A model generated the notes under the pieces. That model had not been told where the DNA came from and searched no databases. It saw only the letters and a list, made by a program, of their open reading frames with translations. From positions 1-49,089 of the forward strand of contig QCND01000002.1 of assembly GCA_003213355.1 (NCBI GenBank): a DNA stretch of 49,089 nt, read 5' to 3'. Below, in pieces: positions 20,246-29,005 of the stretch (positions are counted from its first letter, which is position 1; each line of letters opens with the position of its first letter). Origin of the DNA: Prochlorococcus sp. AG-424-E20. Its GTDB lineage: Bacteria > Cyanobacteriota > Cyanobacteriia > PCC-6307 > Cyanobiaceae. A program made the translations under genes and the position numbers.

Positions 20246-21391
20246 ATGATTGGAGTCGTGGGTGGAGGACAGCTTGCAATGCTTTTGATTGAGGCTGGAA
20301 AGAAAAGAAATGTTGATGTCGTTGTTCAGACTGCATCTAAAAGTGATCCTGCAGCTAAAAAGACAAATCAACTCATTTTGCATGATCCTACGAATCCAGT
20401 GGGTACAAAACTTCTTGCAGAAAAGACCCGCTTGATTACTTTTGAGAATGAATGGGTTGATATCGCAAGTTTACTTTCTCTTGAAAATAAAGGAGTTTCT
20501 TTTGTCCCTAGCCTTCAATCAATTAGACCTTTAATTAATAAAATAACTCAAAGAGAGCTATTAAATACTCTTGATATTCCCTGCCCTGATTGGTTGGCTA
20601 TACCATTAAAAAAATCATCAGAAATTGAGCTTCCTGCAGATTGGGGATTTCCTTTGATGGCAAAAGCTGCCAAAGGTGGATATGACGGAAAAGGAACTAA
20701 AATTATTAAAAATCTAAAGCAACTTCAAGAATTTCTATTAGTTGAGAGAGAAGAACAATGGATGTTAGAGAAATGGATCTCTTTTGATAAGGAATTATCC
20801 ATTGTTTCTAGTAGGGATTCAAAAGGAATTGTCCGTAGCTTACCAATCGTAGAGACATATCAATCTAAACAAGTATGTGACTGGGTCCTTGCTCCAGCTG
20901 ATATCAATCATGACGTTGATCTTATGGTTAGAAATATCGCAGCTTCGTTGCTTGCAGAGTTGGAATATGTTGGAGTTATTGCTATCGAATTTTTCTATGG
21001 ACCTGAAGGATTACTTGTAAATGAAATAGCTCCAAGGACTCATAACTCAGGTCATTTTTCTATTGATGCTTGTAGCAGCAGTCAGTTTGATCAACAAATA
21101 TGTATCACCTCTGGTATTAATGTACCCATGCCTGAAATGCTTGTTAATGGTGCTTTAATGGCAAATTTGCTTGGTTTGCAAAGTAACTATCTAACATCAC
21201 TTACCAAAAGATTGGATGATTTGAGAGCTATTCCTGGATTGAAAGTGCATTGGTATGAAAAAGAGCAAGAAAAAAAGGGCAGGAAGCTCGGCCACGTTAC
21301 ATATCTCTTGAATAGTAAGGATGCTTTGTCTAGAAAAAAAGAAGCATTAGATGTTCTACAAACCATACGGTCAATTTGGCCGACATCTTGA
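20246..21391 (+). CDS. purK: N5-carboxyaminoimidazole ribonucleotide synthase
   Basis: IGVVGGGQLAMLL, MAKAAKGGYDGKGT, NEIAPRTHNSGHFSIDAC. Confidence 0.95.
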   Translation: MIGVVGGGQLAMLLIEAGKKRNVDVVVQTASKSDPAAKKTNQLILHDPTNPVGTKLLAEKTRLITFENEWVDIASLLSLENKGVSFVPSLQSIRPLINKITQRELLNTLDIPCPDWLAIPLKKSSEIELPADWGFPLMAKAAKGGYDGKGTKIIKNLKQLQEFLLVEREEQWMLEKWISFDKELSIVSSRDSKGIVRSLPIVETYQSKQVCDWVLAPADINHDVDLMVRNIAASLLAELEYVGVIAIEFFYGPEGLLVNEIAPRTHNSGHFSIDACSSSQFDQQICITSGINVPMPEMLVNGALMANLLGLQSNYLTSLTKRLDDLRAIPGLKVHWYEKEQEKKGRKLGHVTYLLNSKDALSRKKEALDVLQTIRSIWPTS

Positions 21392-21410
21392 TAATATTTC
21401 TTTAGATTGT

Positions 21411-21593
21411 TTAAGTACTGCTTTGTTGGTACTGGCCTTCTCAAGTGCTCTGATCTGACTCTCTTTCGATATGGGGAAGCTGTCGTGAAAGTGACGTATA
21501 CCAGCCTGTTCTGGAAACGAAGCTCCACTTTGTATCCCCCTCTGGTTCTTCCAGGTCGATGCTTCTTGGGCCTTACGGCAAAGCGGTACTTAC
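21411..21593 (+). ncRNA. ssrS: 6S RNA
   Basis: Higher-GC non-coding block just downstream of purK (known cyanobacterial location of 6S RNA); 13-bp closing stem AAGTACTGCTTTG (21413-21425) with CAAAGCGGTACTT (21579-21591), one G-U; about 180 nt. Confidence 0.8.
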
Positions 21594-21701
21594 TCTGAAT
21601 GAGTGGGTTTAAATAACAATCATTTTTTGAAAATTTAAATTTTTAATCCTAGTTTTAGTTGTTCTCAGTTCTTTTATTGTTTCCTGTAAAAACATTAGAG
21701 A

Positions 21702-22052
21702 TCAAGAGGTTAATCCTTTAGATTTCCGTACCTTTCTCAGTAGCTCGTGATCTTCTCTTGCTCTTTTATCTAGAATGGCTATGTCTTTTCTGGCTTTTTT
21801 ATCAACTTTTTGAATATCTTCTCTTGCTCTTTGGTCAAGCAATGCAACATCTTTTCTTGCTCTCTGATCTATGTTTTCAAGGTCTGCTCTAGCTCGTTGA
21901 TCAGCATTCTCTAAATCGATTTTTGCTCTTTCTACCATGCTTGTCATTGAGTCCACCATCATTGATAAAGCGGCAGGAACTTGTTTCCCAGAAGCTGAAA
22001 AAGAGGACTGCTCATTGAGACTAATACTAGTGTTTGCTTGATTCGAAGCCAT
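21702..22052 (-). CDS. hypothetical protein with six 11-residue repeats (DQRARxDLxxI)
   Basis: Translation shows VERAKIDLENA DQRARADLENI DQRARKDVALL DQRAREDIQKV DKKARKDIAIL DKRAREDHELL. Confidence 0.8.
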   Translation of the reverse strand: MASNQANTSISLNEQSSFSASGKQVPAALSMMVDSMTSMVERAKIDLENADQRARADLENIDQRARKDVALLDQRAREDIQKVDKKARKDIAILDKRAREDHELLRKVRKSKGLTS

Positions 22053-22288
22053 AGGTTTAATTAAAATAGGCTTGCATTAGTTAGAAGCCATTTTCTTTAT
22101 ATTTCTATTATCTCCTTTTATTAGCCCAATAAATCAAAATCTCCTGAACAAAAACGAGATGTAATAGAGAGAAAATGCTTTTGCTTGTAAAGGGTATTAA
22201 TATTTGATTTAATCTTTTTATAGACTTTGATGAAATCTAGTTTTTAGACCAATTTATTAACTTATCTAAAAAAACAAAATCATTAATA

Positions 22289-22504
22289 TTACCCCTTTGG
22301 ATAAAGTCTGGCTATCTTCTGCTTTTGAGTTTCTTTTTCTAGGTTTTTTCTTTTCCGATCCTTGTATGAATCATCATCTTCATTAAGATTAAAAAATACA
22401 AAATAGAACATAATACCTGTGAAACTAATGCCAATTAATAGCACCCAAAAACCAATTAAACCTGTAGGAGATAAGTAGTTAATGTCAAAAGAACTATTAT
22501 TCAT
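22289..22504 (-). CDS. small single-TM hypothetical protein
   Basis: 71 aa; GLIGFWVLLIGISFTGIMFYFVFF TM helix with charged C-terminus. Confidence 0.65.
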   Translation of the reverse strand: MNNSSFDINYLSPTGLIGFWVLLIGISFTGIMFYFVFFNLNEDDDSYKDRKRKNLEKETQKQKIARLYPKG

Positions 22505-22692
22505 TTGTTTGCTTAAAAATTTTCAATTCTATATTATCCACAATAAATAGGAAACGTAGGAGAAGCTTCGTTATCCATGAATTTAATTTAAGGCTTTGAA
22601 CAAAAAAGATTTATTTTCTTTTAATAAGAGTTTTTACGCATTAACACATAGTAAAAATTAATTAAGATAGTAGTTATTGTTTTTATGATGAA

Positions 22693-22827
22693 ATGGAAGG
22701 AACTCATAACTATGCTATGAACCTTATTGTTCCACTAATGGGAATTGCTCCGTTGCTAATGCTCTTTGTATTGAAAGGAGAGAAAAAATCAAAGGCTGCA
22801 AAGAGTTGGACAAGATCAACTAACTAG
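22693..22827 (+). CDS. small putative membrane protein (44 aa, not in supplied ORF track)
   Basis: MEGTHNYAMNLIVPLMGIAPLLMLFVLKGEKKSKAAKSWTRSTN*; one TM helix then a basic tail. Confidence 0.5.
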   Translation: MEGTHNYAMNLIVPLMGIAPLLMLFVLKGEKKSKAAKSWTRSTN

Positions 22828-23173
22828 ATATAAAAAGAATAAGACTTCACTTTTATTTTATCTCATAATAAATTTATAAAAAAATTAATTACGAAAAACT
22901 GTTTATAGGTAAATTTATATGTTTATTAAAATTTAATTTGTAACCTAAATATATTTTATCTTTAAGTACTTATTGATTTTTAATATTTTTTGATTGTGAA
23001 ACTTTTAATTGATCAGAAATCTTGAAAATAATAAGTAGATGAGTTAGTGATAGCTTTAAGATAGGTTTGTTCGGTTTTCACACACAGTATTGAATTCTTT
23101 TCGCTACTGTGTACAAATGTTTTTTTGAAAAAGAATTTAATCAACTCGATTAATTCTACACCTGTATTTACCG

Positions 23174-23296
23174 ATGCATAAAACCGAAACGCAGCAATTC
23201 GCTAAATTTTTTCTTAAAGATCTAAAAATTAAAAACACTAATTACAATAAAGAAAAGCCTTATAATGATAAGGTGAACTTATCTTCGTCTAGTTGA
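23174..23296 (+). CDS. possible 40-aa small ORF
   Basis: MHKTETQQFAKFFLKDLKIKNTNYNKEKPYNDKVNLSSSS*; ATG start, no independent support. Confidence 0.25.
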   Translation: MHKTETQQFAKFFLKDLKIKNTNYNKEKPYNDKVNLSSSS

Positions 23297-23773
23297 GTAA
23301 TCCTCCTTTATAGTTTTTTCTTTAGGGTCAATTGAGCATATTTATAAATTTTTTATATTAGAATTTTGATCTAATACAACATAAGATTCATGATTGCTAT
23401 GAATATGTATTGAATACAAAAGTTTTCTCATTCAACTTAAAGAAGCTTAAATAAATATAATGAAATTCAAGGCATGCGAAATATAGCTTGTTTTAATTTA
23501 GGGATATGAATAAATCTTTTCAAAGAAAAACTTCTCTTAAGGGGAGTTCCCGTGGAGAGCTGTCTTCCTTTGATATGGAAAGGATTCTTTAACTTCTTAC
23601 TATAAAGGATTTAACTAAATGTCTATCAGCATGTGACCAAAAGAATAACCTTTACAGATACTACTTTAATTTTTAAGACCATAGATAAGTGAATTTACCT
23701 AAAAAAGTTTTGTTAATTAATCAATGAATTTAATCATTTAATAGTATGTTTGAATACTACTAAAATTAAACAT

Positions 23774-23920
23774 ATGAAAACCGCACAAGATAGATATTTT
23801 GAATGTTTAGAAGTTTGTATTGAAGATGAGCAGGGAAAATCCTGTCGCCAAGTATGTGCGCCTATATTAAATGATGATCCTTCTGATCATCCTACAGTTC
23901 CAATAATTAAAAACCATTAA
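23774..23920 (+). CDS. small twin-CX3C protein (48 aa, not in supplied ORF track)
   Basis: MKTAQDRYFECLEVCIEDEQGKSCRQVCAPILNDDPSDHPTVPIIKNH*; C11-X3-C15-X8-C24-X3-C28. Confidence 0.6.
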   Translation: MKTAQDRYFECLEVCIEDEQGKSCRQVCAPILNDDPSDHPTVPIIKNH

Positions 23921-24102
23921 TTATTGAAACGGAGCATTTGAAATCTAAATATTTAAGAGTCAATTTTCACTCAAGTAGTAATTATAAATTTGAATATTCA
24001 ATTTTATAATTACTATTACTTTAGAAGTCAATGGCCACTTTAATAATTGGGAGTTCTTTAAAGTTAAGAAATTAGCTAGGATATCCGAAATTTTACATAA
24101 TC

Positions 24103-24261
24103 ATGGATACTCCTATCACGCACATTAATTTATTCAATGCAATGCTTGCTCTTTATGTGATTGGTTATCAAATATCTATATGCTCAGATTGGAGTTGGAT
24201 CCCAATGAATAAAGAGGATTATCAACTTCCTTATCAAGATAAATGGAGTCGAACTACTTAG
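24103..24261 (+). CDS. small hypothetical protein (52 aa, not in supplied ORF track)
   Basis: MDTPITHINLFNAMLALYVIGYQISICSDWSWIPMNKEDYQLPYQDKWSRTT*. Confidence 0.5.
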   Translation: MDTPITHINLFNAMLALYVIGYQISICSDWSWIPMNKEDYQLPYQDKWSRTT

Positions 24262-24446
24262 ATACATTATTAATTTTCAACAATGTAGGTATAAATACAA
24301 AGTCAAAATATTTGTTAATCATGCTTAGTAAACATATATCAGATATTTGAATATTGAATATGTTCCAAAATTATTTAAATGTACTTATTATTCCATAAGT
24401 AGACTAAATAATTTTAAATTTTTAAATCTAGTTTTGGCAGTTAAAA

Positions 24447-24623
24447 TTATATACTTTGAACGACATGAAATAAACCAAATGAATAACCACCAATAAGTAT
24501 CCAGCCCAAAATTGCTGAAATTATTGTAGATCTTCTGTTGTGTCTTCTTATTGCATTTTCGATCATTTCATTCACATCTTCTCTGTTTATTAGATTTGTT
24601 GATTTTGGATTTGTTGAAGTCAT
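24447..24623 (-). CDS. small single-TM protein (58 aa, not in supplied ORF track)
   Basis: MTSTNPKSTNLINREDVNEMIENAIRRHNRRSTIISAILGWILIGGYSFGLFHVVQSI*; charged helix then C-terminal TM. Confidence 0.6.
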   Translation of the reverse strand: MTSTNPKSTNLINREDVNEMIENAIRRHNRRSTIISAILGWILIGGYSFGLFHVVQSI

Positions 24624-25309
24624 TTGTTTTTATGAAGATTTGATGTTTGAGATTTAATAATCTCTTTTAAACAAATTCAATTTGAGATAGAAAGTGCTTA
24701 TGAAGTAGTGGATATCTATCTTTGTAGTTATCCTTGATCGAAGCTATAAATGAATCGCTGAAGGACAAAAGACCAATCCATGTGTAAACAATTGTTAACA
24801 CTATAGTGGATTTTCTTAAGAGTTGTGTAGGTAAAATCACTTTAATCTTTATTCAGGTCAATCTAATCACCAATTAAACTTGAGTAGAAATCTGGGATGC
24901 TTAAAATTACTGTTTTGCTAAAAACTGTGGTGCTACTTCCTTGTTTTTTTGAAGATTTATCTAAAGTTCAAATTTTTGCGATCGAATTTATTGTTTTACT
25001 ATTAATTAATCATGCTAGTAACTTCTTCTCCGCTGCAAACATCTGCCTCAGAGTTTGAAATCTAAGACTTTAAAAAAAAATTATTGCTAAAGCATCCCTA
25101 ATAGATATAGATCAGCAAATAGTAAAGCTAGAGTTTGATTTGGCGACATCTTAGTCTGTTTGTGACATGAACAGAACTAATCAGATCCGATCAAAGGTCA
25201 GATGAAAATAATGGGGTTTCAATATTAAGAGGCGATATATAATTTTTATTTTATTTCCTATTTGAGTTTTCATCCTAAGTAAAGTTTATTTTAGAAGAAT
25301 ACGTAAACG

Positions 25310-25765
25310 TTATGTATTCTTTTCGTTATTATCTGATTCATTCTTTTCTTGAAGCTTTCTTGTTAGAAAAGAATATGAAGCTTGATGTTTTTCCTTCCAT
25401 TCTTTATGTTCTTTTATCTGATCTTTTAACTTTTTTAAACTTTCTTTTTCTTCTGGATAAAACCTTTCTAAGTATTCAGGACTTAAATTTATATTACCTT
25501 CAAATTCATAAACCATTTCCTCAAAAGATTCACATAAGCCAAGGATATCTGCCATAAAATCTTCAAATTCATCAATATTTAATTCTTGAAGAACCTTTCT
25601 TAACTTACTTTGACTCGTTTTCTCTGGCGCCCATTCCTTTTTTAAAACGTGAAGAAGATTAAGCTGGCCAATCCTATCTATAAGATCCCACTTGGAGGCA
25701 TCATCGGCTGAGTAAAAATAGGAACCATCACCGGATTGATAAAACTTTCCTCTTTCTTTATCCAT
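25310..25765 (-). CDS. hypothetical charged helical protein
   Basis: 151-aa ORF with ATG start and soluble, helix-rich composition. Confidence 0.65.
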   Translation of the reverse strand: MDKERGKFYQSGDGSYFYSADDASKWDLIDRIGQLNLLHVLKKEWAPEKTSQSKLRKVLQELNIDEFEDFMADILGLCESFEEMVYEFEGNINLSPEYLERFYPEEKESLKKLKDQIKEHKEWKEKHQASYSFLTRKLQEKNESDNNEKNT

Positions 25766-25985
25766 TTATATTAAAGGAGAATATATTAAATCTTCTATAT
25801 TAAGTTTACAGTGGTAATTCATTAGATTCAATTTGCTTATGAATAAATTTTATTTTAGCAAGGTATAGAATTTTGACTTGGTTTATACATTAGAATAGCA
25901 TTCCATTTCACACCTTCTATTTTTTTATTTAATTTAAAATTTATTCAAAATATTATTCTTCGCTTCGGATCAATTAAATATTATT

Positions 25986-26387
25986 TTAATCAAAGAAATC
26001 TAATGGAAAGGGACCAATTGTTTTTGAGGTCAATGAATTATCATGATTTTGACAACAAATTAATATACCCTCACCTAAGCCAAATTCAACCCTAGCGTAA
26101 ATTTCACCTGTTTTTTGGTTGGCCTTTAAGAATATTGGACCATCAGAACTAGGTAATGAGATGCATTGCATTTCTTCGTATTCAAATCTTTCTTCTATTC
26201 TTCTAACTGCATTTATTCCTTTTTTATATGAAGGTGACATTACTCCTATCGTTATCCAATCTGATTTGTTAATCAGATGGATGACTTGATTCAAAAAAGT
26301 TTTTGATTGTTTTTTATTTAACTTAGGCGCAGATCTAAATTTATTAAGGTCTTCTAATTTGCAGATATTACTATTTTTCTCAGACAT
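25986..26387 (-). CDS. DUF1824-like cyanobacterial protein
   Basis: DWITIGVMSPSYKKGINAVRRIEERF ... GPIFLKANQKTGEIYARVEFGLGEGILICCQNHD. Confidence 0.7.
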   Translation of the reverse strand: MSEKNSNICKLEDLNKFRSAPKLNKKQSKTFLNQVIHLINKSDWITIGVMSPSYKKGINAVRRIEERFEYEEMQCISLPSSDGPIFLKANQKTGEIYARVEFGLGEGILICCQNHDNSLTSKTIGPFPLDFFD

Positions 26388-26630
26388 CTTGATAATAATT
26401 TTATTTATTTTATCAGTTTGAGCGTTTTTCTATGGTATTTATTTATATGATTAAAATCTTTATATATATTTGTAGGCTTCCTTTTTCATTTCTATATAAA
26501 AAATACATAAGAGATACTAAATATAGCTTACTATTAGGAACGTCAGAAAATATTAACTAACTAAGAATATCTATATATTATTATTTGTATAAGCGTACGC
26601 TTGATATTATTGGATTGCATTTGACCTCTA

Positions 26631-26822
26631 TTAATTAAGATTATTAGATTCTTCTATTCTTCTGGATTCATGAAGTTGTTCTAACTCGTTATAGATATTA
26701 CGTAATGTTTTCTGTATGTGATCTAAATTCTCTATAGATCCGAGTGAATTCATGGCTTTTAAAATGCTTTCTTTCGCCTCTATCAAAGCTCGACATTGTG
26801 TGCTTCCCGCTTCAGAGGACAT
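26631..26822 (-). CDS. small hypothetical helical protein
   Basis: 63 aa with ATG start, amphipathic helical composition. Confidence 0.55.
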   Translation of the reverse strand: MSSEAGSTQCRALIEAKESILKAMNSLGSIENLDHIQKTLRNIYNELEQLHESRRIEESNNLN

Positions 26823-26985
26823 TTTTGTATGTGCTGTTGGTATGCATTTATTATAACTATTCTTTTAAATGAGTAATTTTTTTTTCAACTTTTTAAATTA
26901 TTAGTTCTTTAACTTCACTTTAGATTTCTAGACTTGACGAAGCGTGCTTTTCTAATTAAAAACAAAAATAATACTATGTTTTTTG

Positions 26986-27255
26986 ATGGCAAAAGTAGAA
27001 AATCTAGAAGGTCCTATTGGTTGGCTCATGGATCCTCACAATAAATGGGCAATTAACTTTGATTTTAAGAAAGTAACTAATGATCAGAACTCTGTTGATT
27101 CAACTATTGATATGTGGGGAGTCGTACCAAATGGTAAACCCATGCAATTTAAAAGCAGAAGAAAGGTCACAAAGGAAGAGTCATTAAAAACTTGGAACCA
27201 ATTGCTGTCATCAAATTGGGTTGAATTCGATTTTAAAATAAATAAAAGTGCTTAA
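26986..27255 (+). CDS. hypothetical protein
   Basis: MAKVENLEGPIGWLMDPHNKWAINFDFKK...; ATG inside ORF 26983. Confidence 0.6.
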   Translation: MAKVENLEGPIGWLMDPHNKWAINFDFKKVTNDQNSVDSTIDMWGVVPNGKPMQFKSRRKVTKEESLKTWNQLLSSNWVEFDFKINKSA

Positions 27256-27269
27256 AAGGCTTTTTAAGC
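27250..27269 (+). terminator. hairpin overlapping the stop codon of the upstream ORF, possible terminator
   Basis: GCTTAAAA-GGCT-TTTTAAGC perfect 8-bp stem, 4-nt loop; T-run downstream is weak. Confidence 0.35.
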
Positions 27270-27328
27270 TAATGGGCATTCTCCTTTTTACTAGTTATCA
27301 TATAAGTATGTATTTATGATTTTTAAGA

Positions 27329-27589
27329 TTGCTAAATATTTTCCATAAACTTCTCAAATTAGCCTTTATATTCTCAGCTCTAATTACAGGATGGACTTCT
27401 GTTATTCTTTTATCAGGTACAACATTTAATATAGAGATTAAGGAATTAATAAATAAAATGTATTTTAATCAAAAGAATTTTATCTTTAATGTCAAGGATT
27501 TATCACTTTTATTAGTAAAAGATGCAAATGAGCGTTTTTCTGAAAAAAATCAAGGAATTATTCCATTAAATAATTCAAAATTAGATTAA
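27329..27589 (+). CDS. hypothetical protein with N-terminal TM helix
   Basis: LLKLAFIFSALITGWTSVILLSG TM segment; start codon uncertain. Confidence 0.45.
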   Translation: MLNIFHKLLKLAFIFSALITGWTSVILLSGTTFNIEIKELINKMYFNQKNFIFNVKDLSLLLVKDANERFSEKNQGIIPLNNSKLD

Positions 27590-27594
27590 TAAAA

Positions 27595-28059
27595 TTGGCA
27601 AACAAAACACTTTATCTGGCCTCTCCCTATGGCTTTTCTGAGCATTGGAGACTCAAGCTTTTACCTGAATTTGTTTCTAAATTGGAGTTTATGGGGGCGA
27701 CTGTTTTGGAACCTTTTGATCGTAATAGTCATATTGATGTTTCTGCGCCTGGTTGGGCTAATAAAGTTGCTAAATCAAACTTAAATGATTTGAGACAAGC
27801 TGATGGCTTATTCGCAATAGTTAATGGAACTCCACCTGATGAGGGAGTAATGGTTGAGCTTGGAGTCGCTATTGCTATGGGAAAATCTACATTTTTATTT
27901 AGAGATGATTTTCGCAAATGTTCTGATTCTAATGAATACCCCCTTAACTTAATGATTTTTCTTGGGGTTCCTTCTGATTCATGGAATGATTACTATTATT
28001 CTTCCTTGGATGAACTCTCTTGTAAAAAGAAAGCTATTTATAAATGGTTGAGAACTTAA
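27595..28059 (+). CDS. nucleoside 2-deoxyribosyltransferase-like protein
   Basis: LYLASPYGFSEHWRLKLLPEF, DLRQADGLFAIVNGTPPDEGVMVELGVAIAMGK; TTG start. Confidence 0.85.
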   Translation: MANKTLYLASPYGFSEHWRLKLLPEFVSKLEFMGATVLEPFDRNSHIDVSAPGWANKVAKSNLNDLRQADGLFAIVNGTPPDEGVMVELGVAIAMGKSTFLFRDDFRKCSDSNEYPLNLMIFLGVPSDSWNDYYYSSLDELSCKKKAIYKWLRT

Positions 28060-28159
28060 ATTTAAAGTATATAATTTCATCTAATTTATATACTATATAA
28101 AAAGAAATCTCTGTAATTACATGATATGATTTACAAAAAAAATTATTTTTATATTTTAA

Positions 28160-29005
28160 ATGAAGGATAATTTATTTAATGTTAATAAAATACGGATAGA
28201 AATATCTTTTAAATCTTTTGACGAACTTCGTAAGACGTTATCTTTTTATCAAAGAAATAAGCTTTATAAAATTAATATACCTTGTAAAAACAGCTTAAAA
28301 AAAGATTTTCTTTTAAAGTCGATTAAAATTGCAAAAAACGAATTTCCAATTATAGATATTATTCCTCACTTTAGTATCCTTCATGAATTTCAAAAAAACA
28401 GGATTAATACTCAGGATTCTTTTATTAACTTTATGAAGGCTGTTAAATATTATGGATGCAAGAAAGTACTTCTTGTCTCTGGTTCTCAAAAAAGGTCGAC
28501 ATTAGACTCTGTTTCGGCTTTATATCTGCTTAAAGACAATTCTTTGTTTTTTAACCAAGATATTTCAATTGGCGTAGCATTTAATCCTTATCTACCTCCC
28601 TATTTGTTTGATGAAGAGCTATTAAGATTACAAAAGAAACTTCAATCAGGTTTAGTTAGTTCTATCTGGCTTCAATTTGGTACCGATTATAAACTTCTCA
28701 GAAGCAGGATGGAAATACTATCTAATATGATATCCGTGATTAATAACAATAATCAAAAAATCTCAGAAATTAGTTTATTTGGTAGTATTTTAATTCCTTC
28801 AAAGCAATTTATAGCTAGATTTAAATATCGACCATGGAAAGGTGTTTATTGTTCTAATGAATTTTTACAATCAGAGGAATTTGCTCAAAAAATCATTAAA
28901 AATCTATTAAAGACTTATAAAAAAAATAAAATTTGCCCACTAATTGAGACAAATATTTCTACCGATGAACATTTGAAAAAATTAATAAATATCTTTAATT
29001 TATAG
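28160..29005 (+). CDS. divergent methylenetetrahydrofolate reductase-fold protein
   Basis: Collinear weak motifs: IRIEISF, IIPHFSI, GCKKVLLVSGS, ISIGVAFNPYLPP, LQKKLQSGLVSSIWLQFGTD, LFGSILIPSKQF. Confidence 0.6.
   Translation: MKDNLFNVNKIRIEISFKSFDELRKTLSFYQRNKLYKINIPCKNSLKKDFLLKSIKIAKNEFPIIDIIPHFSILHEFQKNRINTQDSFINFMKAVKYYGCKKVLLVSGSQKRSTLDSVSALYLLKDNSLFFNQDISIGVAFNPYLPPYLFDEELLRLQKKLQSGLVSSIWLQFGTDYKLLRSRMEILSNMISVINNNNQKISEISLFGSILIPSKQFIARFKYRPWKGVYCSNEFLQSEEFAQKIIKNLLKTYKKNKICPLIETNISTDEHLKKLINIFNL

Noticed and set aside
21187-21598. ORFs 21187..21528 (minus) and 21407..21598 (plus)
   Set aside because: They overlap purK's end and the 6S RNA; composition and lack of family features indicate spurious frames
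24897-25058. 53-aa ORF MLKITVLLKTVVLLPCFFEDLSKV...
   Set aside because: Clean ATG-stop but no recognisable features beyond hydrophobic residues; too weak to list
25012-25154. Apparent interrupted ORF (MLVTSSPLQTSASEFEI stop ... IIAKASLIDIDQQIVKLEFDLATS)
   Set aside because: Codon arithmetic across the nine-A run shows the two parts are in different frames, so there is no simple single-stop pseudogene; left as chance
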